Origin: Actinomycetota bacterium
GTDB taxonomy: Bacteria; Actinomycetota; Acidimicrobiia; Acidimicrobiales; UBA8592
Reading direction: 5' to 3'
Length of the DNA stretch: 17,793 nt
Assembly: GCA_002715425.1 (NCBI GenBank)
Contig: PAYW01000038.1
Location: forward strand, 1 to 17,793
The position numbers were made by a program, and so were the translations under genes. The notes below the pieces were generated by a model. The model did not search any database. It was given only the letters and a program-made list of their open reading frames with translations, and was not told where the DNA came from. This document shows, piece after piece, positions 8,901 to 14,804 of this stretch; the first letter of the stretch is position 1; every line of letters starts with the position of its first letter.

Positions 8901-9136
8901 GGCATCCCTATCTCCACAGAGAGTTCTGTTCTTTTGTCAGAGTCCGCAATTGATTCGACGAGGCGTTCAAAAACACGGTCACGTATTTCTCCTGCGGCCT
9001 TTCTTGTAAATGTTGTTGCAAGAATATTCCCTGGATCCTCATTCAGAAATATGAGTCGTAGGTATTGGTTGGTTAGTGAGTACGTCTTGCCAGTACCGGC
9101 CGAAGCGAGGACAACCTTGTTTGAATGTTCAATCAT
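5936..9136 (-). CDS. addA: AddA/RecB-like ATP-dependent helicase-nuclease subunit
   Basis: A 1066-aa SF1A (UvrD/Rep-type) motor fused to a PD-(D/E)XK nuclease, the main engine for resecting double-strand breaks for RecA loading. Helicase motifs: I ASAGTGKT (11-18), Ia TTFTRKAAGEIRDR (41-54), II LLLDEFQDT (362-370), III GDVKQSIYTWRQGEP (398-412), IV VSYRSSP (432-438), V VMTVHAAKGLEF (690-701), VI VLYVAMTRAR (768-777). C-terminal nuclease: GEIFH (H893), D989 in NGVIDR, DYK at 1008-1010, and QLLTY (Q1029, Y1033). The protein begins almost on motif I with no Q-motif, as in E. coli RecB; an in-frame TAG 12 bases before the ATG rules out an earlier start. Its ATG lies inside the end of addB (8-base overlap ATGATTGA), with GAGG 6 bases upstream, so the two are co-translated in equal amounts. 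The helicase-nuclease assignment is very secure; AddA versus RecB naming follows from the AddB-like partner. Confidence 0.93.
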   Translation of the reverse strand: MIEHSNKVVLASAGTGKTYSLTNQYLRLIFLNEDPGNILATTFTRKAAGEIRDRVFERLVESIADSDKRTELSVEIGMPLTEQQCRGKLAEFVQRLDQIQISTIDAFFNRLINLFSHDLGLPTQWGIIQEAGEDEQTIEALTLMMQEEGLKRVTEMIEGLNQLGDKGVYQQFLRVVKTMRPVFLESNPEAWDCISPPHPPSSEALAEAITTLEEFNEIPENQDGSPDQVWEKAVDKVRELLPDARRTGDWETIIAIGPAEKVIKGAEKFNRKEIPEAFVLAVKVLGSATAHTTALKIQKRNRAIRLLLEKLETELEELKKRNSKYTFSDLPLLLAQNSFTNEESNKAGLDFSYRLGTGIEHLLLDEFQDTNPTQWRVLQPFAEKILSTSERGSFYCVGDVKQSIYTWRQGEPRLLESMKEIYPQLESETLSVSYRSSPVILETANTVFENLIETISELSSSDPDWIEGAQLWTMNYPEHESADHLRGSPGAAYLVEARSKDENGGESDPVLEKLVERLLALTEKSASISIGVLTRTNKPISSIIDRLQASGLKASGEGGNTITDSLAILQLLSILRFADHPGDTAALHAANTAPLWPTHLFEDITEENEVLAAVIRNRLLEEGYGKFIAALLPKVQDHESYGDWDLRRFNQLIDLAFSYDVENTSSRISDFVTYIENRKVENPDTAGIRVMTVHAAKGLEFDAVFVPELSELLQGKPPQIYAERPNPESFYQRVSTSPKKDHRTLIGGALEALHQDYLVHQLQDAFCVLYVAMTRARYHLEMIVEVIPKSGSTAKSYQQLLRKSFPEVPSDGDGIIWEHPDSDPEWVSLFARPTDEDADIVIHDPSVPLLPRTSDYRHLPRRSPSDHFGARGIRIDDMFNVSTGGALRGEIFHRLFEEVNWLEEFALDDDDLLQALGKFDVTEETLRQYIEEFRLSLREENVVKYLTRGNQPNTIHGNPVQWEAWRERRFCISLEGDDGRETLWNGVIDRVNVAIDSTGKYVGVTLLDYKTDAVTAETLPDKTKIYLPQLLTYRKVLNAITEIDEVEIQTGLLFLGSDLYVPVDSI

Positions 9137-11876
9137 GGTTTGCCTCTATCTTTCCTCCGCCAAGAAGACCCTCGCCGCATAGTGCGCGGAATGCGAAATC
9201 CCCATAGAGCTTGGGGTTTCCCAGATCTAACCAGTTTCGGTTTCGGATATCTTGAATAACCTGTTTGGCCCGCTCTACCCCTTCCTGAGCTTCAAATTCT
9301 TCCGCTGAGTGGTGGTTAAATGATGCTTTATCCGCCGCAATATTGATGTACCCCAGACGACATGCATCTGACTTCATATCCTCTTCGCGTAGATACCAAT
9401 ACAAGGGAAGCTGGAGGTCCTTCCATCCACCTTTATCTCCAACGCCGTGGGCTTTTATAGGACCAGTGGTATTTGTTTTGTAGTCGAGGATTATCCATTC
9501 ACCGGTCGATTCATTCCGGTCAATACGGTCAATCCTTCCGGTGATCGTGATCGGAATCCCATCTACCAAAAGTTCTTTCGCTAAATAAGACTCCGTTTTG
9601 TAAATAACCCACCCTTCGTTTCTGTGGATCACTTGCTGTTCAGCAAATTTATACAAACGATGGCGAAGCTGTTCCATTTGGATAGTGATGGCGGGTTTGG
9701 CATTAATACCAAACCGTCGTTTCGCCAATCGCGCCAACCCGTCATCAAGAGCTGCACAAATTTCCTTCAAACTAGTACTATCTCTTGCTGCGGAACGTCC
9801 AAAATCTTCGAGGACGTCATGGGCGACGTTACCAAATGAAGCTGGATCGAGTTCTTCACCTGTGTCATCTATGGTTCTGAGTTTGAGAATATGCTTGAGG
9901 TAGAACATATATGGGGATTCGAGATAGGTTCTAAACGCTGTAGCACTCAATTTCTCTGGGACTGCCTGATCTAAATCGATTGGGGGCTGAAACTCAATAA
10001 AGTCCGCTGATCCGTGTTCGCTCTGATACCCCACCCGCTTAGCTGGTTTCAAAGCATGCAACGCATGATCTGCTATATGCTCGTCTTCAACATTCAAAAG
10101 TATCCGGGATGGGAGTAGTGGGTCTCCACCTACTCCGCGCCGGCCAGAAATAACTCGGAGTTGATCTTTACTATGTATAAGGAATTCAAAGATATATGCG
10201 TCTCTAGCAAACCTTCGATCCCTCCGGTCCATTCCCAAGTCAAACCGAACTGTTTCGGGAAGCCAGCCAGGATAGTTAATCTTTGTCGGGAGGGTTTCGT
10301 TATTCATGCCGGTGACGATGAGCACCGGTGATTCATCAAGGGCGAGTTCTAGCCAGCCAAGTAACTCAATGGAAGGCACTCCTTCTTCAGGGGCGTCTGG
10401 TGGAATGTTCACTGATGAGAGTTCTTGCAGTATGAAACTGATAGCTTCAGCCGCAATCATGCGCGGAAGTGCTTCATCCGGTAGGCGCGAGCATTTTTCG
10501 AAGACAGTTTTAAGTTGTTCGAATGTTTCAACGAGGACTCGGTCAGTTTCGTGTATATGCGGCAATAACATGAAGTCCCCGTAAACGTTGGAAAGAAAGG
10601 TCTTAAATTCAATTATCCAATCGGTCACGGATTTCTTCTGAACTGCAGTTAATTCACCGAGCAACTCTTCGATTTTCTGATAATTGACTACCAATCGTTC
10701 ACCCCGTTCTTTCGGGTAGGTTTGCAGCTTTCCAGTGAACCTGAGTGGGAGATGGCGGTTGAAATATTCATCTAAATCATCAATTGCAGAATCATTTCTT
10801 GGTAAAAGTCGTTGAATGTCGGGATGACGAAGCAACCAAACGTAAGAAGAGAAACTTTTTGATGATAAATACGAAGCAACTGCATCTAATAAGAGCGTCG
10901 GTTTTGCCTTGCTAATTGGGGTGCCTGCGGCGTCACGTCCCGTAATCCCATACTCCTCTAGCTTTCGTTGGATGTACGGGGTCACCGAATGGTCGGGAAC
11001 ACCAACACTTATCTTTTCTGCTGGGTATTCTCCGCCTAGTTCTGCGATCGTTTGGATTGTTAGTTCAGCCTGATGTGTTGGATCTTCAGCTACCCACCAG
11101 TCATCTATGGAAAGTTCTGATTTACGCTCAGTCCAATGATCTAAGTTTGGTCTCCCATATCGGTCGAATGTTTCACTGAGCGATTCTGGAGCACCAATAA
11201 GAATGGTCACCTGATGCGGAATCTTATCGATGAGTCTTCTCAACACATCGTTGGAGTCAGGAACACCAATGAGAACGATGTCCAGGTCAGTTTTTATACA
11301 ATCGCTCTCTATGAGGGATTGTCTTGTGTGTTGCGGGTCGCAGAATCCCAGATGTGCAAGAAAGTCATCCTTTTTTTGTTCGGCCTCAGCTAATGCCTGC
11401 CAGCGAATCCTCTCTTTAACAGGGATATCTTCTGGCAGATATTGTTCGAGAGAACGGAACCAATATCCTTCACCAGCTAGTTCACGGTAGAGGCCAAAAA
11501 TCTCGTTCACGAATGCTGTCCCAACTCCGTCATCTGAATTCTCAAATAGCGTCAAGGAGCTTAGAGATTCTGGACTGATTTCTTCAAGCGCTCTCTTCCA
11601 AGCTATCGACTGAAGAAACGGCGAAGCAGGAGGTATGTCAAAATTAATAACTTCCTCTGGAAGCCGCCCTGCAGTCACTACTTTTGGCGGTATGAGCGTC
11701 TTCGCTTCACTAGTTGCAAATAATTCCCGAACACGCCATGCCGACCTTCCTCCAGGAACTCCAATAATCAAATTTTCGAGGTCACTAGGATATTTCTGAA
11801 GGAGCCATTTGACAGATTCTGCTATTAAAGGCTTATCCCAGCCTAAGAATACTCGTTTAGTAGATGACTCTTCCAT
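9129..11876 (-). CDS. addB: AddB-like subunit: degenerate helicase fold plus PD-(D/E)XK nuclease
   Basis: A 915-aa partner of the downstream AddA. The N-terminal loop reads GVPGGRSAWR (39-48) where a P-loop would be, without GKT/S, so ATP hydrolysis here is unlikely; AddB proteins generally act as a Chi scanner and second nuclease rather than a motor. Segments typical of the inactive helicase core are VLIVTGMNNETLPT (518-531), RRDRRFARDAYIF (551-563) and SGRRGVGGDPLLPS (577-590). The nuclease carries FGNVAH (H686), D783 in GRIDRID, DYK at 798-800 and QLPLY (Q822, Y826), all intact. The four Fe-S cysteines of typical AddB are missing: the CPF site is SPY (654-656) and only C900 remains near the C-terminus. 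An in-frame TGA directly precedes the ATG (TGA ATC ATG), so no longer start is possible; no Shine-Dalgarno is seen, which suggests a short or absent leader. Confidence 0.85.
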   Translation of the reverse strand: MEESSTKRVFLGWDKPLIAESVKWLLQKYPSDLENLIIGVPGGRSAWRVRELFATSEAKTLIPPKVVTAGRLPEEVINFDIPPASPFLQSIAWKRALEEISPESLSSLTLFENSDDGVGTAFVNEIFGLYRELAGEGYWFRSLEQYLPEDIPVKERIRWQALAEAEQKKDDFLAHLGFCDPQHTRQSLIESDCIKTDLDIVLIGVPDSNDVLRRLIDKIPHQVTILIGAPESLSETFDRYGRPNLDHWTERKSELSIDDWWVAEDPTHQAELTIQTIAELGGEYPAEKISVGVPDHSVTPYIQRKLEEYGITGRDAAGTPISKAKPTLLLDAVASYLSSKSFSSYVWLLRHPDIQRLLPRNDSAIDDLDEYFNRHLPLRFTGKLQTYPKERGERLVVNYQKIEELLGELTAVQKKSVTDWIIEFKTFLSNVYGDFMLLPHIHETDRVLVETFEQLKTVFEKCSRLPDEALPRMIAAEAISFILQELSSVNIPPDAPEEGVPSIELLGWLELALDESPVLIVTGMNNETLPTKINYPGWLPETVRFDLGMDRRDRRFARDAYIFEFLIHSKDQLRVISGRRGVGGDPLLPSRILLNVEDEHIADHALHALKPAKRVGYQSEHGSADFIEFQPPIDLDQAVPEKLSATAFRTYLESPYMFYLKHILKLRTIDDTGEELDPASFGNVAHDVLEDFGRSAARDSTSLKEICAALDDGLARLAKRRFGINAKPAITIQMEQLRHRLYKFAEQQVIHRNEGWVIYKTESYLAKELLVDGIPITITGRIDRIDRNESTGEWIILDYKTNTTGPIKAHGVGDKGGWKDLQLPLYWYLREEDMKSDACRLGYINIAADKASFNHHSAEEFEAQEGVERAKQVIQDIRNRNWLDLGNPKLYGDFAFRALCGEGLLGGGKIEANHD

Positions 11877-11888
11877 GATTCAATGAAG

Positions 11889-11894
11889 TCTATA
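11889..11894 (-). promoter_or_regulatory. Weak candidate -10 box for addB-addA
   Basis: On the - strand TATAGA lies 12 bases before the addB ATG, which would give a leader of only a few bases and fits the lack of a ribosome binding site. No -35 is evident, so this is tentative. Confidence 0.25.
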
Positions 11895-11950
11895 GCTCAG
11901 TCCATTACCAGTTACGGACGTTACTCGATGGTTTATTGACAATGTCGATT

Positions 11951-12006
11951 TTGTGTTCCGGTAGAACCAAGGGATGGGGACTATGGGTGGTTCTACCGGA
12001 ACAAAA
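11951..12006. repeat. 16-bp inverted repeat made of two 13-bp dyads, between the 90-aa gene and addB
   Basis: TGTTCCGGTAGAACCA (11954-11969) and its exact reverse complement (11988-12003) flank an 18-base spacer; after one mismatch a further 2 bp pair (11951-11952 with 12005-12006). Each arm also contains its own dyad, GTTC-N5-GAAC (11955-11967 and 11990-12002), with centres 35 bp apart. No T-run follows on either strand, so it is not a textbook terminator. It lies about 80 bp upstream of addB and 21 bp after the 90-aa gene, both read on the - strand; it could be a paired operator, a strong RNA hairpin separating the two genes, or a repeat-element remnant. Confidence 0.7.
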
Positions 12007-12023
12007 CTTTCTACTTCTATCGA

Positions 12024-12296
12024 TTATGTCGACCCCACTAGGTCTGCATTAGGTGATGCCTGTATCGTGGGATCAGTATCCCCGACTTCATAGATAGGAT
12101 CCCAGTCCGCTTTGGGATCCGCAAGCCATTCTTCGTCTAGGTAAGGGAATTCTTGAGGGGTTAGCGCTTTTAATTGGGTTTCAACTTGTTCGATAGCGGC
12201 TATTAGATCTCTATTTTTTATGGTGGTTTCTGGTTTCGGAGTCTTCATCTCTCTTACTAAAGATGTATGTGGGATCATGTCTGGTAGGGCTTCCAT
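12024..12296 (-). CDS. Hypothetical acidic 90-aa protein
   Basis: I do not recognise this protein. It is strongly acidic (about 18 Asp/Glu against 7 Lys/Arg), has no signal peptide, membrane segment or cysteine, and is rich in proline. Residues 28-45 form a likely amphipathic helix (NRDLIAAIEQVETQLKAL), followed by FPYLDEEWLADPKADWDPIYE (50-70), an aromatic and acidic stretch that looks like a binding tail. Evidence that it is real: AAGGAAG lies about 6 bases before the ATG, a proper start in a region with no opposing gene, and a sensible composition. It is divergent from the NrtR-like regulator across a 163-bp AT-rich gap and upstream of addB on the same strand but separated by a strong inverted repeat. 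No function is proposed; a small cytosolic adaptor is as far as the sequence allows. Confidence 0.6.
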   Translation of the reverse strand: MEALPDMIPHTSLVREMKTPKPETTIKNRDLIAAIEQVETQLKALTPQEFPYLDEEWLADPKADWDPIYEVGDTDPTIQASPNADLVGST

Positions 12297-12459
12297 AGGT
12301 TTCTTCCTTTGTTAACTGAAGATGGGATTTCTTCTGTTGCTCATGATAGAAGTAGGGTGTGACACTTCTTATGAGCTTCGTGTGACCCAGTATCTACATT
12401 TATAGTGTTTTATACAATTATATATATTAATATATTTTGTAATTTCTACTATTAATGCT
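12297..12459. promoter_or_regulatory. Divergent AT-rich control region between the 90-aa gene and nrtR-like gene
   Basis: This gap must hold promoters for both directions. The half near the regulator is very AT-rich and contains a perfect 14-bp palindrome, ATATATTAATATAT (12422-12435). The other half has AGAAGT and ACTTCT arms (12348-12353, 12364-12369), the small dyad GTGTGACAC (12357-12365), and a second GTGTGAC at 12380-12386, exactly 23 bp after the first. These are plausible repressor sites but unproven. Confidence 0.5.
12447..12452 (+). promoter_or_regulatory. Candidate -10 box giving a leaderless nrtR-like transcript
   Basis: TACTAT is followed by 7 bases and then the ATG at 12460, so transcription would begin at or next to the start codon. 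No ribosome binding site is present. The 14-bp AT palindrome at 12422-12435 covers the -35 position, where a bound repressor would block RNA polymerase. Confidence 0.45.
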
Positions 12460-13218
12460 ATGTTGTTAAGTATGGTTTTGAGCCACTCAAGTAACATCAC
12501 TCTTCAAGAGCCAGGCGAAAAATATAGCCATGAACGACACAAGGTCCTAGTTTCAGTAGAAATCGTCCTCTTCACCATACGCAATGGAGTATTCGAAGTT
12601 CTAGTGTTAAAGCGCAATAGCCCGCCGTTTCTGGATTTCTGGGAACTTCCAGGAGGCCTTATTCGACAAGATATCGGCCAAAGAGGAGAATCGGCGGATG
12701 ATGCTGCACTCCGTGAACTCAATAGAGCAACTGGACTGACTGGAGCTTCGTTGAGGTACCTTGAGCAGCTTGGAACGTATGGGGATCCAGATCGAGATCC
12801 TAGAGAGGAACGCACGATAACTATCGCCTACGTGGGTATCGGCGCCAATATAGCGGAGCCTCCAGAGCAAAGCGGAGCATCTTTTATCCCCGTCAGTTAC
12901 GTCCAAGACGAACTTTCAAACAAACTTGCCTTCGATCACAGCGCAATATTGTCCGATGCTATTTCTAAAATCCGAATGGGAGTTGAATATTCAAGGCTTG
13001 CTTCGGGGTTCTGTACTTCCTCTTTCACGGTCTCAGATTTAAGACATATTCACGAAACAATTCTGGGGAAGAAACTGGATCCTGGTAATTTCCAGAAGAA
13101 AGTCTTAGCAGCGGAAGGGTACTTGACAGAAGCTGGCGAGTCCGAAAGAGCCACAGCGACACGCGGTCGTCCAGCAAGGCTCTACAATGCCGTACCCTGT
13201 TTTAACTTAGGCAACTAG
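12460..13218 (+). CDS. nrtR: NrtR-type transcription regulator: Nudix domain with C-terminal winged helix
   Basis: A 252-aa member of the Nudix-related regulators. In this family the Nudix domain senses an ADP-ribose-type ligand and the winged helix binds DNA, usually controlling NAD synthesis or salvage. Nudix core: VSVEIVLFTI (31-40), ELPGG (62-66), the box region 65-93, then LEQLGTYGDPDRDPREER (101-118), a hallmark of NrtR and related Nudix proteins. In the box the canonical REUXEEXGU reads RELNRATGL (85-93): the two metal-binding glutamates are R89 and A90, so catalysis should be lost and the domain should act only as a sensor. The winged helix is at 189-242, with FTVSDLRHIHETILG, NFQKKVL and RGRPARLY. 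No Shine-Dalgarno; a TACTAT box 7 bases upstream suggests a leaderless mRNA. An alternative ATG lies in frame at 12472. The regulon is unknown here; the MFS gene 69 bp downstream is a natural candidate target. Confidence 0.85.
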   Translation: MLLSMVLSHSSNITLQEPGEKYSHERHKVLVSVEIVLFTIRNGVFEVLVLKRNSPPFLDFWELPGGLIRQDIGQRGESADDAALRELNRATGLTGASLRYLEQLGTYGDPDRDPREERTITIAYVGIGANIAEPPEQSGASFIPVSYVQDELSNKLAFDHSAILSDAISKIRMGVEYSRLASGFCTSSFTVSDLRHIHETILGKKLDPGNFQKKVLAAEGYLTEAGESERATATRGRPARLYNAVPCFNLGN

Positions 13219-13287
13219 TTCAACTACCTTCAGGAAATTTTTGGCACCATAAGTAGTGTTTTAATGTAAATTCGGCACACTATGTGA
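13219..13287 (+). promoter_or_regulatory. Short intergenic region with imperfect direct repeats before the MFS gene
   Basis: GGCAC-N2-TA-N-GT occurs at 13243-13254 and 13274-13285, 31 bp apart (about three helical turns), the second copy ending 2 bases before the MFS start. TAGTGT (13254-13259) and ACACTA (13277-13282) form inverted arms. A weak TAAATT (13267-13272) could be a -10 box. No ribosome binding site is seen. Confidence 0.3.
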
Positions 13288-14448
13288 ATGCGTGTTCCTA
13301 GAAGTCTGTATTTCGCAATGTTTAGCTTTACAGCTTCTATAGGCGTTATTTTTGGCCTTATCGCTTCGCTGCAAGACGACTTGGGGTTCGCTAATAGTGC
13401 GTTGGGCTTGATTGCCGCAGCTTCTTTCTTTGCATCATTTATCGGGCAGCTCTTTTTAGCTCCGCTTGCCGATCGAGGAAAGACGAAACCCCTATTGCTC
13501 TTTTCAGTAATTCTCGCTGTATTTGGAACTCTCTGGTTCGCTCTAGCTTCGTCGGTTTGGGAGTTAACAATGGCTCGGGCTTTAACGGGGCTAGGCTTCG
13601 GGGCATTTGCGCCCGCAGCGCGAGCTATTGTGTCGAACATTGATGCTTCTCGCGCTGGTGAGCGTTTGGGAAGGTTGGCGGCCATAGAGACTTCTGGATT
13701 TGTGACGGGACCCGTTATCGGCGCAGCACTAAATGAGATTTGGGGTATCGATGCGCCCTTCATTTTTCTATCTGCATTCCTTATTTGCATGTTGCCAGGG
13801 TTGATCAGGGTCAATATTTCTGTTGAAAGGAAGACCCCTCAAGAGTATCGACGCTCTACTGCAAAGGTGATTGTTAAGCGAAAGGAGGCGGCGGGGGCGG
13901 TATTGCTTGGTGCCGCAATGTTTTTCCCAGCGGGCATGTATGAGGCTATTTGGGCGCGATTTATGGAGGATCTGGGTGCTAGTACCCTTTTTGTGGGTAT
14001 CAGTCTAACGATGTATGGAATTCCCTTTGCGTTTACAGCGAGTACAGCGGGTAAATTTATTGACCGTATTGGGCCTTGGCGGGCTGCTATTTTCGGAATC
14101 TCAGTTATTATCCCGATGACTTTTATTTACGGCTTTCTTACTTCACCTTGGCTGTTGATGGGGCTGGCGATGGTTGAAGCTATAGGGCAGGGTGTCGGTG
14201 CTCCTGCATGTCAAGCAGCCATGGTTAAAGCTACGCGAGAGCATGAACGTGCTACGGGGCAAGGCATGGTTGGGGCTGCTAGCACTTTGGGGGGTGGAAT
14301 CGCAGCTCTTATTGCCGCCCCTCTTTATGCGGGCCCGGGGCCGGAAGAAACTTTCATGATTGTTGCTTGTGTGGTCGCAGTACTGGGTGTCGCAGCGATC
14401 CGCCTAGGAAGAGATCAAACACCGATTGTAAGCATTGTCCAGCCATGA
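13288..14448 (+). CDS. Major facilitator superfamily transporter, about 12 membrane segments
   Basis: A 386-aa inner-membrane secondary transporter. Hydrophobic segments fall at about residues 8-28, 36-58, 68-88, 92-114, 133-149, 155-173, then a charged loop (175-200), and 203-221, 232-252, 264-284, 287-305, 323-347 and 355-373. The loop 2-3 signature APLADRGKTKPLL (58-70) is MFS motif A, and GKFIDRIGPWRA (255-266) is its copy in the second half; GPVIGAAL (141-148) fits the motif C region of proton antiporters, favouring export. The ATG at 13288 is directly preceded by an in-frame TGA, so it cannot start earlier, and it lacks a Shine-Dalgarno. Its TGA overlaps the ATG of the following 119-aa gene (ATGA). 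Substrate unknown: the NrtR-like gene just upstream would fit a nicotinate or nucleoside carrier, while motif C fits drug efflux; neither is proven. Confidence 0.9.
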   Translation: MRVPRSLYFAMFSFTASIGVIFGLIASLQDDLGFANSALGLIAAASFFASFIGQLFLAPLADRGKTKPLLLFSVILAVFGTLWFALASSVWELTMARALTGLGFGAFAPAARAIVSNIDASRAGERLGRLAAIETSGFVTGPVIGAALNEIWGIDAPFIFLSAFLICMLPGLIRVNISVERKTPQEYRRSTAKVIVKRKEAAGAVLLGAAMFFPAGMYEAIWARFMEDLGASTLFVGISLTMYGIPFAFTASTAGKFIDRIGPWRAAIFGISVIIPMTFIYGFLTSPWLLMGLAMVEAIGQGVGAPACQAAMVKATREHERATGQGMVGAASTLGGGIAALIAAPLYAGPGPEETFMIVACVVAVLGVAAIRLGRDQTPIVSIVQP

Positions 14449-14804
14449 CTCGTATTGTCGGGGTCTACAACGCTGATGGGTCCATTCTCGGCGAATTCAA
14501 TTTCGCAATCGGGAAGGTCATCGGAAGGAGAGATTGTGGGTTATGTGATTTAACGCACGGTTGGAATCCGTTCGGAAAGCCATCATGGAGGAATGCTTGT
14601 TCCGCAAGCAGTGTCGAGATTGAACTCGTTCACCGAAATGAGCTTACGAGTGACCAGAATGAAGTTGCAGGAGATTTACCAGCAGTAATCACGCTACTTG
14701 ATGGAACATGGAGGAAACTTATGTCGGGAGATGAGATCTCTTCTTTCAAAGGCAACGGTTCTGGATTTCTAGCTGAGATCGAACGTCTAGTCAGCGAGTT
14801 ATAA
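14445..14804 (+). CDS. Conserved-looking 119-aa protein with a CxxC motif
   Basis: I cannot name this family with certainty. The frame stays open back to 14367 inside the transporter gene, but the ATG at 14445 is the sensible start because it overlaps the MFS stop by ATGA and gives the N-terminal strand MTRIVGVYNADGSILGEF. Features seen: CGLC at 31-34 flowing into DLTHG (35-39), HRNE (63-66), and LPAVITLLDG (78-87) followed by a helix at the C-terminus (about 106-119). Alternating strand and helix, the CxxC and the proline-led strand resemble a small thioredoxin-like or metal-binding fold, yet the CxxC is not placed right after the first strand as in DCC-type oxidoreductases. No signal peptide or membrane segment, so cytosolic. 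Tight coupling to the transporter suggests a shared role, or a shared transcript only. Confidence 0.75.
   Translation: MTRIVGVYNADGSILGEFNFAIGKVIGRRDCGLCDLTHGWNPFGKPSWRNACSASSVEIELVHRNELTSDQNEVAGDLPAVITLLDGTWRKLMSGDEISSFKGNGSGFLAEIERLVSEL

Noticed and set aside
9129..11876. AddB-like protein as an active second helicase motor (AdnA type)
   Set aside because: The expected P-loop reads GVPGGRSAWR without GKT/S and no DExx box with neighbours is visible.
11951..12006. Inverted repeat as a LexA/SOS box
   Set aside because: The SOS box of Gram-positive bacteria is GAAC-N4-GTTC; here the half-sites are in the order GTTC-N5-GAAC, so orientation and spacing are wrong.
11951..12006. Inverted repeat as termini of a miniature transposon
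   Set aside because: Only 18 bases lie between the arms and I see no flanking target duplication or second copy in the window.
13230..13814. 194-codon open frame antisense to the MFS gene
   Set aside because: Lies opposite clear transmembrane coding sequence, its product is a low-complexity Ala/Lys/Pro/Ser mixture mirroring the MFS codons, and it has no ribosome site.
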